Below, in pieces: positions 37,536-56,880 of a DNA stretch of 64,000 nt. A model generated the notes under the pieces. The model saw only the letters and a list, made by a program, of their open reading frames with translations, was not told where the DNA came from and ran no database searches. How positions within the stretch are numbered: the stretch's first letter is position 1; the number at the start of each line of letters is the position of its first letter. This DNA is from Castor canadensis. Taxonomy: Eukaryota > Chordata > Mammalia > Rodentia > Castoridae. The translations under genes and the position numbers were made by a program. The stretch covers positions 129,465,490 through 129,529,489 of the forward strand of contig NC_133396.1 in assembly GCF_047511655.1 (NCBI RefSeq), written 5' to 3'.

Positions 37536-39654
37536 TCGAAAGAGTCACACTGCTTAATTTCAAAACTTACTACAAACCTACAGTAATCCAGATGGTACGG
37601 TGGTAATTGCATATGGATGGATGTATGCACCAATGCAATAAGAGTTGGGAGACCAGAAATAAACCTTCTCTTCTGAGGGCACTAAGATAATTAAGGGGGG
37701 GGAAGAATAGTCTTTTCAATAAATGGTGCTGTGTCAAATGGATATCCACATAATGAATTTGAGTCTCTTCCTTACACCAGACACAAAAAATAACTCCAAG
37801 TGAACTGTAGACCTTAATGAAAGAGCTAAAACTATCAACATCCTAACTGAAGACATAGGAGCAAATCTTGGTGACCTTGGGCTGAGTGAATATTTCTTAG
37901 ACATAGCACCAAAAACATAAGTAACAAAAGAGATAGACACACTGGACCTCATCAAAAGGACAAACTTCTGTGTTGCAAAAGACACCATCAAAGGCATGGC
38001 AAGATAACCCTAGAATTGATAAGTATAACTTGCAAATCATGTATCTGTCACCTCTCTGTCCCTGTGGGATTGGAGTGTGACTGGTCCTTGTGGTAGTGCT
38101 GGCATGGGATGAGAATCTGTCCATCTGTAATCCTGTCCCCCATAGGACAAGGAACTGGTATCCAGAATATGTGAAGAACTCTTATAACTGGATTTTTCAA
38201 TGAAAAATCTGGATTTGAATCGGCATTTCTCCAAAGAAAACAGTCAAATGACTAATGAGCACATAAAACGAAGTTCAACACCATTAGTCATTAGGGAAAT
38301 GCAAATCAAACCTCAGTGAGACACCACTTCCTCGCTCACTAGGGAGCTATGAACAAAATGACTTGATAACAAGTATGGTCTGGGATGCTGAGCACTTGGA
38401 CCCTCCTACACTGCTGGTGGGGACATACGTTCACGGGGCCTCCTTGGAACATAGTTCCTTAAAATGTCAACCATGGTCCGTGTATGACCTGGTAATTTCT
38501 CTCCACTTCTACATATGTTCCAAGAGAACTGAAAACACATGTCCACGTCGTATCACACGTGGATGTCCGTAGCAGTGTTATTCACAGCAGCACCAAAGTA
38601 CACATACCCCAACATCCACGTAGATGAATGGAAACATAAAGAATGAGTAATATTTACACAATGGAACATTATTTGGCGATAAAAACCAATGGAGAACTGA
38701 TACATGCCACAACACGGATGGACCATCCATCAGAACATACAAAAGAAAGAAGCCCATCACAAAGACTGCATTTTTTTAAATGAATCCATTATATGAAATG
38801 TTTAGAACAAGCAAATCTATGGGGATAGAAAGATTAGTGGTTGCTAAGCTGGTGGGAGGGTAGAATGGGGAGTGGCTGCTAATGGGCACAGGGTTTCCTT
38901 CTGGGGTGATGAAAGTGTCCTAAAATTAAATTGTGGTAATAGTTACACAACTATGAATATGCTAAAAACCACTAAGCTGTACACTTTAAATGAGTAAATT
39001 ATATGGTTGATGAATTGCATCTCAGTAAAGCAGAGTTGTTTTTTTAAAGGCCAGGGATCTGGGCAGTGTGATGGGGTGAGGATTGCTGAGAGGGTGGAGA
39101 TCCGACACTCATCGTGTGCTGGTGATGTGGTTGGTCACAAATCTCTTGGATTTGTGGGTCCCCCAGCCCCTGAGCAGGTTCAGGTGGCCTTCATTCTTCA
39201 TTTCCAGCCAAGCTGGGAATCAAGACAATTGGAACCCGGCTCGTTGGAAGAGTCTGCCTCAAGGGACAGGTAGTCAGTACGTCACACTTAAGGCTGGCAG
39301 TCTCTGTGGAGGTGAGGGTCAGTCAGGATAGGAAGAATGAACTTCGGAGTCCCCAAAACTCCCCCCTATATGAGTGCAGCGGACAATCAACCCATCCTTC
39401 AGGTACAGTGAGAAAGGCTCGTGTATCATGCTATTTGATTTAAAAACACTAAGTTATGATTAAGGAAAACCCAGCATCTTGGGGATTGTTTATGTTTATG
39501 ACCTGGAGTGCATCTGGGTGCCCACCTCTGGGTGCCCCAAGGCACTGCAGACAGCAAATGCCTGCTTGGCATGGGGGAGCTGATGCCATCAGGGCACCTG
39601 ACCTCCTGCGGCATGAGTGCAGAAGAGGTGCTCACCTCTTAAGAAGCAGAAATA

Positions 39655-39742
39655 GGGGTGTGGGTTGGCTCAAGCAGTGGAACACCTGCCTTGTAAATTC
39701 GAACCCTTGAGTTCACACCAATAAATAAATAAATAAATATAA
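39655..39742 (+). mobile_element. ID-type SINE
   Basis: GGGTTGGCTCAAGCAGTGGA, ACACCTGCCTTGTAAATTC, then an (AAAT)n tail. Confidence 0.8.
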
Positions 39743-39839
39743 GCAGAAATAGTGCTGAGAGGAGCAGGGGATTGGGCAGTGGGGTAGAGTTTGGAAACTC
39801 ATGAGGACTTAGCCTTAAATGAAGACTGAAGTTTGTTTA

Positions 39840-39938
39840 TTCTATTTTTTTTTTTTTTTTTGCAGTGCCTGGCATCAAATTCAGGGCCTTCCACAAGCTA
39901 GACAAGTGCTCTTTCACTGAACTACACCTCCAGCCACT
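39840..39938 (-). mobile_element. ID-type SINE, antisense
   Basis: T-run, then GCAGTGCCTGGCATCAAATT, CAGGGCCTTCCACAAGCTAG and ACTGAACTACACCTCCAGCC. Confidence 0.85.
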
Positions 39939-39959
39939 ATTTTTATTAGCAAGAAGTTG

Positions 39960-40195
39960 GAAACTAAGGCAGGTGTGGTACCATTCACCTGTAATCCCTG
40001 CAACTTGGGAATTGGAGGCAGGAGGATCTTGAGTTGGAGGCCAGTTAGGCCATGGGCAATGGTAGTGAGACCCTGTCTCAAAAACAAAATAAAAACAAAA
40101 GGGGGGGAGAGTAGCTCAAGTGGTAGAGCACTTGCTTAGCATGCAGGAGGCCCTGGGTTCCATCCCCAGGACAACAACAACAGCAAAATAAGTTG
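39960..40195 (+). mobile_element. B1-ID dimer SINE
   Basis: B1 part: GGCAGGTGTGGTACCATTCA, TGAGACCCTGTCTCAAAAAC. ID part: GAGTAGCTCAAGTGGTAGAG, CTGGGTTCCATCCCCAGGAC. Confidence 0.88.
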
Positions 40196-40365
40196 AAACT
40201 GGACACTATATAAACATCTAGGAGTGGAGGCAAAGCCCTAAATTCAAACCCCAGTACAACCAAAACCTACCAAACAAAAGAAATATCTAACAGTTGAATA
40301 AAAATGTTACGATACTGCCTTGCAGTGGGATGTTATGTAGCTATTTAATGATAAGGGAAAAAGGT

Positions 40366-40568
40366 TTTTTTTCTTTTTCCTTGGAACTGGGATTTGAAGT
40401 CATGCTTGCTAGGCAGTACTCTACCACTTGAGCCACTCCACCAGCCCTTTTCTGTGTTGGTTATTTTCGAGATAGGGTCTCATGAACTGTTTGCCCCCTG
40501 GCTTGGAACAGAGATCCTACTGATCTTTGCCTCCTGAGTAGCTAGAATTATAGGTATGAGCCAATTTT
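40366..40568 (-). mobile_element. B1-ID dimer SINE, antisense
   Basis: TACTCTACCACTTGAGCCAC, GAGATAGGGTCTCATGAACT, TTTGCCTCCTGAGTAGCTAG. Confidence 0.88.
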
Positions 40569-40591
40569 AGTTTTGTTTTTTTTTTTAAGGC

Positions 40592-40795
40592 AGGCCAGGT
40601 ACCAGTGGCTCATGCCTGTAATCCTAGCTACTCAGGAGACAGAGATCAAGAGGACTGTGGTTTGGAGTCAGCCTGGGAAAACAGTTCTTGAGACCCTATC
40701 TCAAAATACCCACCACAAAAAGGGCTGGTGGAGTGACTCAAGGTGAAGGCTCTGAGTTCAAGCCCCAGTACCACAAAATAAAAAAAGAGAAGGCT
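40592..40795 (+). mobile_element. B1-ID dimer SINE
   Basis: GGCCAGGTACCAGTGGCTCA, TGAGACCCTATCTCAAAATA, GGGCTGGTGGAGTGACTCAA, GTTCAAGCCCCAGTACCACA. It lies head-to-head with the copy at 40366-40568, forming an inverted pair about 24 bp apart. Confidence 0.9.
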
Positions 40796-41343
40796 GAATA
40801 TCAAACAATATATTGTATGATTTCAACATGTAAAACAGGAAAAATACTGGCATAAAATTACTGATCACTAAGCTTAGTTCTCTGGATGGTACAGGTTCAT
40901 TTTCTCTTTCTCCCTTCTCCGACACACCCACCCCATGTTTCTGTCTTTGTCTCCCCTTCCTCTCCCCAAATTTTCTTCAGTAACCTTGGATTATTTTTAT
41001 CACTAGGGAATACCATGTATTTTTCTTTGGAGTCTTCGAGGCACTGTAGGGAAGGGGTAGGGCTAGCAATGTGGAACTGGGTACCATCTCCCCAGAGAAG
41101 AGGTAGAAACAAACTCTGAGCAAGCTCTGTAGGGAGAGCCAGGGAAGAGAGAGAAGGAGGCTGGGGAGAGGCTGAGAGGGCAGGAGGAGGCGTTAGAGCG
41201 AGGATGATGAGGGTTGGACGGTCATGGAGGAAGACAGAGGGTGAAGACTGAGTCACCCCATGGAAGGGAGGGAGGACAGAGGCTGAAGGAGGCCACCTCC
41301 ACCTCAGAGAAGACTTGCTCCTTTCTGGAGTTGCCAGAGGTTA

Positions 41344-41543
41344 GATTTTTTTTTTTTTTTGGTACTGGGGTTTGAACTCAGAGCCTATACCTTGAGCCAC
41401 TCCACCAGCCCCTTTTTTATGATGGGTTTTTTTTGAGATAGGCTCTCGCAAACTATTTGCCTAGGCTGGCTTCAAACCACTATCCTCCTAATATTGCCTC
41501 CCAAGTAGCCAGGATTACAGGTGTGAGCCACCTGTGCCCAGCT
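41344..41543 (-). mobile_element. B1-ID dimer SINE, antisense, with target-site duplication
   Basis: GGTACTGGGGTTTGAACTCA, CTTGAGCCACTCCACCAGCC, GGATTACAGGTGTGAGCCAC. CAGAGGTTA flanks it at 41335-41343 and 41544-41552. Confidence 0.92.
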
Positions 41544-41772
41544 CAGAGGTTATATTTAAATAAGCATCAGTCTATAGACTTTATATCAGATGAACTCATT
41601 CAAACCAACTTCCTACTTTACAACTGAGTGGCCTGGAGAAAGCTGCCTAACCTCTCTGAATCCTTTTCCCCATCTGTTAAGTGGGGACATAACAAAAACA
41701 CTACATTACTGCTTGCATTGAATGAGGTTGCTCATAGGACATACTTTTCACAGCCCCTGAACGTATATGTAC

Positions 41773-41855
41773 TTTTTTGTGTGTGGTGCTGGGGATCAAA
41801 TTTAGGGCCTCGCCCATGCTAGGCAAGCACTCAGTCACTGTGCTCTATCCCCAGT
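41773..41855 (-). mobile_element. ID-type SINE, antisense
   Basis: GTGGTGCTGGGGATCAAATT, TAGGGCCTCGCCCATGCTAG; ends about 165 bp before SYT2 exon 2. Confidence 0.88.
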
Positions 41856-42042
41856 GGTTATTACTTAATGGTGGTTGTTATCATACAGAACAGCTCTGAG
41901 CCATAAAGGAAACATTTATTAATACCTTTAGCTTTTGAAACAGCTTCTCCTGGTTCTTTGGTCAAGGCTTTTTGCATGTGGACCCCTGGGATGTTCACTG
42001 TGTCTTCTTTTCCTCTCAGCCCCAGCCGTCCCCTCTGCCACC

Positions 42043-51321
<9,279 letters not shown>

Positions 51322-51730
51322 GCAGTAGCGGCTGGGAACCCGCGCGCTTCACGGACGCTGACAAGATCCAGAGCTATCAATACCTCAGTTATGCAACCTT
51401 AGAGGTTTTTTCATTTGTTTGTGGTGTGTCTTTGTTTTTCCTTCCTTTTTCCTCTTTTTAAAGATCAACTTCCCTTTGAAGGCTGCGTGAGGAGAGTCCC
51501 CTTAGAGGTAAAAGAGAAGCCTGGCTCTGTTCATCTCCTTGGAACTTCCCTTGCTGACTGCCCTGTCTTGTTGCCTTTCAGTTTTTCAAAGCTTCACTTA
51601 AGCCTCACCCTGAGTGAGGCCCTCTACTGGCAGAAAGTTGCAGCACTTCCTGTTTTTGTGTGGGTTCTGGACCAACAAAATGGCGGCACACCCTGTTTCC
51701 TGACAGCAAAGGCAACACGGTGGCCAGTGA

Positions 51731-51761
<31 letters not shown>

Positions 51762-51787
51762 TGTGTAGCTGTGTGTGTGTGTGTGTG
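51731..51787 (+). repeat. (TG)n tract in SYT2 3' UTR, first
   Basis: Two TG runs separated by TATGTGTTGTGTAGC. On the mRNA this is UG-rich, a class of sequence bound by TDP-43 and CELF proteins. Confidence 0.9.
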
Positions 51788-53241
51788 TCTTTGAGTATCT
51801 CTTCATTCCTTGAATGAGCCATGGACAGTGAAGCTGAAGCTGTGTGGGAGAGGAGGAGCTTCAGGAACCCCAAACTGAAGAAAGCCCACTGTCTTAAGTG
51901 GAAGATCTGTCAGCTTGTGGAGAAGACCCAGACTCATAGTCAGATGTCAGAGGCCCTCGTATTCCTTGTGAGTGGCTCTTTGGGAGGCAGCAAGATGTGA
52001 AGACTGGATGTGTCCAGAACTAGGACCAAACTCCTGATGCCATCATAGACTTCCTCCTGTCAATCATGGTTTCCCCAGAAGTGGGATTTCTGGGACATTT
52101 TTGGAAATGACTATTCTTTAGATTGGTCAGACTTTAACAGGAACTGCGAGTCCCAGGATCTCACTCTTGTTAACAATGAATATCAAACTATGAAGAAACA
52201 GTGCCCAGAAAAACTAAAATTAAATTCCTGGATCTTTGCCCCATCCCATGGAAAACCTAGACGCTTTCTTCCTCTCCAGAATATTGGCAGTGCAGTTCAT
52301 TTGCATTTATTCTCCATCATGCTTTGCTTCTGTTTCTCTTTTCATTTAAGTGGAGCAACACTGTCTGAAGACATGTTATCTGTACAGAGCCAGAGAACTT
52401 TAAGAGGAAGGCTTAAATGTTCTTAGTTCCCCTAAGGTTCAGGTAAGAAGGGGGTGGTAAGAAGAGGAAGATAGATGGATGGTGGAGAGTTACTTGGATG
52501 AGATAGATGGGATTCCCCCAACTCTCATTCCTTGTTCCCTGGACACTCTGCCTTCCATGCCTGTGGGTTGTGGGTAGCTGGAGTGGCCCAGGAGGACCAG
52601 TGCAGAGGCCCCAACATGCCATTTATTAGACAGGCTTCTAAGAATGCCAAAAATGAAGGTCATTAATTCCAAATGAGTGATGAAGGAGGACTTGTCAGGG
52701 TTTCTACCCCATGCTGTTATGTCCCATTCCCTGTTCACCTTTTGTCCCTGGCATTGATTAAAAAGCCATATATATGTTAGTCAAGTTTATACTGAGTCCC
52801 CTTCCAAACCTTCAGCCTGGGCAAGAGAGTCAGCCCCCATGTGACCAGAGGCCAACCCTACTTGCCTCCCTTCTTTTGGCCTTTCTGTTCCATCTTTAAA
52901 TCCTTCCTTAAATTTCTTTACCACAGAAAATTCACAGCTTTCCCGGAAGCCTGGGAATCACTCTCTTTGCCAGCCAAAATGGTAGCATCTATCTTATCCC
53001 ATCCAGGCTTCTTCAGGTTCTTGTAGGCACCTGAGGTGGATGATACTAGAATCAGGCTTTGAGGACCCAGCATGAAGAAGGTGCAAGAGTGTCTTTTTAT
53101 TTTATTGAGGGTTTTGTTTTATTTTTTGGCTGAAGTAGGGAGTGAAGGAACACTTCTACCAGAAACAGACTGGGAAGAAAGGCTTGGCCTGCCTCTTTTC
53201 AGAGTGATCGTTGGCATATGAGAAGTCACAGATTTTATAGC

Positions 53242-53244
<3 letters not shown>

Positions 53245-53290
<46 letters not shown>
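53245..53290 (+). repeat. (TG)23 tract in SYT2 3' UTR, second
   Basis: Perfect TG dinucleotide run of about 46 nt, probably length-polymorphic. It lies within the presumed mature 3' UTR. Confidence 0.92.
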
Positions 53291-53295
<5 letters not shown>

Positions 53296-54403
53296 ATGAG
53301 GAGGTAGGACTGGATAAGGATTATAGGCTGTGATCCTTGGGACCAGAGTTATGATCATGGTAGAGAGTTGTAGAACAATGGCTGTAGGTTACCAGGGTTG
53401 TGGTATGGACATCTGAAGTCACTATACTCTTCTCTCATCCCCAGAGCTATGGGGTTTTGGTGCTTTCTCAGGGTCCTTCTCCACACTTGTTCTCTTCCAG
53501 CCATTCCCCACAAATCTCATTCCTGGAACTCTGTTGTCCATCCCATCCCCTTTGCCTCTATCCTGTTGCCCTTTCCCAACCCACTTTCTACCACCTGGGA
53601 TTCTTTTCTGCTCATGAACCCCATGCAGCCCTTTGAGAGCCCAACATTTGCTACTCCCCTGACAGAGTTAGAAAGGGAATGACAGGCACCTCTGGGGCTT
53701 AGGTGTCCTTAGATCTAGAGACAGGCTGGATTTTATTGCTCTGTCCTCTCTAGTGGGCAGCTTGGAGACTGACTCTCAGCACCAGGGTGGCACTGGTGTG
53801 AGTGCCAGAATCAGTTCCTGCCCAGGTGCTGCTGGTCCTGATGAGCCACCCAACCAGGTAACATCTCTCTGGGTCCAGGCATTAGGCTGGAACATGCTGA
53901 AGCAGTAGGTGACTATATCTGAGGGCTGATATGACCCAAACCTGTTGTGTAAGTTTATTTCTGGGGATGTGAGGGCCCTGGGGTATCAGCACAGGATAGA
54001 GTTAGGGTTTGTGGCTAATGAGGAGTTCTGGATGCTTTTGGAGCTGTGAGTTTTCATCTCAGTCTGTTCCCAGGAAAGGAAGATACTTAGTAGAGAGGTC
54101 CTTTTTTTTTTAATAGAGGGGCTGAGACCATGAAAATCTAAACTCAATCCTAGCTAGGGCTAGGCTGGAAACTATTTCCTCCCTGAATGATCATTCTAGA
54201 ATGGAAATATACTCTGCCAGTGCTTTTCAGAATGGAAGGAGAAACTGAGGCCTGGAGAAGGCTGTGCAGTCCCAGAATGTGGGTCCTAGACAATGAGCTA
54301 TGATGAGGAGCCCTTTGGCTGGAGGAGGAGACAGTAGGGATTAGGCTTCAGCCTTTCTGTGGGTGAAACCAACTTGCTTGTAAACAGTGGAAGTGGACAA
54401 GAA

Positions 54404-54438
54404 CAGAGAGAGAGAGAAAAAAAGAGAGAGAGAGAGTA
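54404..54438 (+). repeat. (GA)n purine tract in SYT2 3' UTR
   Basis: Two GA runs split by a short A-run. Confidence 0.85.
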
Positions 54439-54619
54439 TTCCTGTTCTTTCCATTTTCTAGGATAATTCTTGAGGTTTCTGAATCCTGGGTCTCACTCTG
54501 CCTCTTCCTTTCTCCACCCTCCCTGCTTCCCACCTCAGGCTGGTTGGGGCCTTTTCTCAGAGCCACAAGTAGTGGCAGGCAGAAAGGAGTCCCAGTTCCT
54601 TATCCTTGAGACCTGTGAC

Positions 54620-54803
54620 GGTTACCAGATTTGGCAAATAAAAATAGAGAATGCTCAGTTAAATTTGAATTTCAAATAAACAACAAATAATTTTAAGTGT
54701 GTCCTAGGCAATATTTGGGACATATTATACTAAAATGTGATTTGTTGTTAGATTTAAAGGAAATTCAAATTTAAGTGGTCATTCTGTATTGTGTCTGGCA
54801 ACC
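54620..54803. mobile_element. Palindromic ancient DNA-transposon relic (MITE-like) in the 3' UTR
   Basis: The left arm, starting GGTTACCAGAT at 54620, and the reverse complement of the right arm, ending CTGGCAACC at 54803, align along their length. Shared landmarks are TTAAATTTGAATTTC and AACAACAAAT; the axis is near 54712. Arms of about 85 nt with a small centre and diverged sequence fit an old non-autonomous hairpin element. I do not assign a family name. Confidence 0.75.
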
Positions 54804-55091
54804 CTACCCTATGACCACTTTTCCCTGCTCCCCTCTTGGTCCCAGAGGGCCAGAGATTGGTCATGGATTTGACTTAATCTGTTTTTCTTGAGCTGCAATA
54901 TTGAGAAGGGGACACTGTGACTTGAAGATACATGAATATACTTTATTTTTGAAGCAACAACAAGAATCTTCTGAAGCCATTTGAGCCTCATCTGCCCCTC
55001 CATGTGTGTTTAGTTATATATAAGAGAAGATAGTTATCTATAAACATATGAACGGAATCTTGTTTCATCAAGATGCATGTCTATAACTTTC

Positions 55092-55099
55092 TGTAAATA
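55092..55099 (+). promoter_or_regulatory. Pumilio-type element TGTAAATA in the 3' UTR
   Basis: Exact match to the Pumilio consensus TGTANATA in the sense strand of the presumed 3' UTR. One such 8-mer can arise by chance, so function is unproven. Confidence 0.3.
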
Positions 55100-56830
55100 G
55101 CCGCATGGCAATGCTGAGAGCCCCCTTGATCTCCCAGCCCACAACCCATTTTACAGAACTGGTTGAGGCTGCTCCTTTGATTTTATGTTGTGTAAAGTCT
55201 TTGTTCTTAGCCCCACCCCTACATCCTCCCATGGGGAATCCTTGCAGTGGGAGCCATTGGGATGGGAGTGTGTTTCTGGCCCTGGGGCCAGCACTGCCCA
55301 GGGAAGATGCTGGAGGATACTGTGGCCTTGAAGACCCATCTACTGCACACCTGATTGCAGGGCCACCATTGGGGCATGGTGTAGGGTCCAGCTGGTGTCT
55401 GGTGTCCCATTGCTTCTGTGTCCAGTGTATGTATGTGGTGTGGTTCCCTTCCTCCCACTGTCTGAATTAATTGAAAAGCCATAAAGGGGGCCTCCTACTG
55501 GAGACTGTCCTAGGCTCCTCCCAGGAGCCCCCATGTCCCTATGACTGGCTCCCCACAGAACACTTGTGAAGGGCTCACCTGTTGTCACCCCCTCCTGATC
55601 CCTCAACCGTGTCATGAAGACAGATGGCATCCAGGGCTTCTGGTGGGGCCTCAGGAGATGCCCCTGCTGGCCTCTTTGGCTTAGGTCTGACAGCTAAACT
55701 CCATCTCCACCCTGGGTGTGGACTCCATAGCTTTGGATGTTTTCCTGAGGGCCCTGCAAGAAGCAATAAGGGTTTTCAGGAGCAGTCAGCAGCTCAATTT
55801 GGCCAAGTTCACAGTGACCACCTGGGGTTCACAGAACCAGCCTTGCCTACTCAACACTAAAGTGTCAGAGCCCCTGGATGGCAATTGGAGGAGGATCTCA
55901 TGGGGACCACAATGGGTTAAGCTCTCCCCCACTTTCGCCTGCAGTCTGACAGCACCCCAAGTACAAGGGAGCCCTGAGTGGTGGGCAGGTGCAGTTGTGT
56001 GGGTTGACTCCTAGCAGGTATGCGCTTGGCTGTGATCCTCACTTTGCTCCCAGGGTAGCCTCAGCAGGTGTAAAGTAGTAGACAGGCGGGCAGAGGGAAC
56101 TGGAGCCTTCTAAGGTTCTCAGTCATCACGTTGAACTGTAGTCCCCCCCCACCCCAGGCCTCCATTGGATCCCTCTCCCCTCCAGAACAGTAATGCATGT
56201 AAATCATGCATGCAAATAGCCCAGGAGACTTCAGGCAGGAGAGAACTTGGGTGAATCAGGCAGGGTGTATTTGACAAGGCCAGAGACAGCAGGGTGGGCT
56301 CTGTCATTTACAAGCCATGACATTTGAGCAGAAGTCCTAGAGACCTTTGTGCTGAGGACATGAAGAATGGGGAAAGTGGAGGGGGACCATTTCAGGGATC
56401 AGCGCTCTTTGGGCCTCTCTTGCTCTCCAGAAAAAGTAGAGGAGAGATGGTGAGGTGGCAGGAGCAGTGTGTGGGGACATTGTGGTTTCTCTACCTGCCT
56501 TAGCAATCAGGACTTTAGGGGGAGTCCTCTTCAGAGAAGTCTGACCATTCTGCCCTGATTCCTGCTCATCAAAGATTTGATTTGCTGCTTTCTGAAAATC
56601 TTGGGGCCAGATACTTTCAAAACCAGGGCTGGAGCAGAAGCCTAGCCTGCCTAAGGTCACCCCTGGAATGCATCAGCACCACCAGGAGCCCTCTCTGTCT
56701 TCATAGGAAAGACACGTGTGTAGTCCCTTTCCCGGCTCTGCTTGGCAATGCTCTCTACCCCCTTATGTGGACTCTGTTGTTCTTGTCTGATCTCGTCAAA
56801 TTGTTATTTTGTAATGAGCTGCGTCTCCTT

Positions 56831-56880
56831 ATTAAAGAAATGAGCTGAAAGAAATCTGGGGGTGGGGGGGTGTCTCTAGT
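56831..56880 (+). terminator. SYT2: Candidate distal poly(A) signal of SYT2
   Basis: ATTAAA at 56831-56836, then a G/T-rich tract about 25-45 nt downstream (GGGGGTGGGGGGGTGTCTC). Signal, spacing and downstream element match a mammalian cleavage site, with cleavage expected near 56850. Confidence 0.55.

Larger units (their letters stand above)
36165..39040 (+). mobile_element. Old L1M LINE (ORF2 3' part and 3' UTR), interrupted by SINEs
   Basis: The order from ORF2 to the 3' end is preserved. About 36165-36537 and 36628-36915 hold ORF2 relics (readable peptides such as ENPK and KLSIQNPVIFL). About 37540-38010 holds the DRLNERAK-equivalent part (GACCTTAATGAAAGAGCTAA) and 38150-39040 the 3' region (TCATTAGGGAAATGCAAATC, ACACTGCTGGTGGGGACATA, CCACTAAGCTGTACACTTTA). 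Interruptions: ID at 36538-36627, antisense ID at 36918-36988, ID at 37013-37090, a B1-B1-ID composite at about 37200-37535, and an unrecognised segment near 38042-38145. Frames are broken throughout. Confidence 0.85.
11832..42019 (+). other. SYT2: SYT2 intron 1
   Basis: GTAAGA donor at 11832 and TCCTCTCAG acceptor at 42011-42019, about 30 kb. I see no extra coding exon of SYT2 or of a nested gene. From 11832 to 36160 it is mostly unique with old MIR, L2, L1M and CR1/L3 relics and one B1 copy. From 36160 to 41900 it is dominated by repeats. Stretches without any feature I can name include 15100-15430, 15560-17490, 17690-19220, 20430-22090, 22870-24480, 25800-31290, 35730-36160 and 40800-41340. 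Alternative non-coding 5' exons cannot be excluded. Confidence 0.85.
51322..56850 (+). other. SYT2: SYT2 3' UTR (approximate end)
   Basis: This is a long stretch with no coding potential directly after the stop. It contains TG tracts at 51731-51787 and 53245-53290, a GA tract at about 54404-54438, a palindromic transposon relic at 54620-54803 and a Pumilio-type TGTAAATA at 55092-55099. Possible early poly(A) signals are ATTAAA at 52757-52762 and AATAAA at 54637-54642 and 54675-54680. The distal ATTAAA at 56831-56836 is followed by a GT-rich element and is my choice for the main end. Human SYT2 is known for a multi-kilobase 3' UTR, so about 5.5 kb is plausible. Confidence 0.65.

Noticed and set aside
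41935..42042. Open frame continuing upstream of the SYT2 ATG
   Set aside because: The splice acceptor ending at 42019 and the strong Kozak context at 42043 place the upstream part in intron and leader. SYT2 proteins start at MRNIF.
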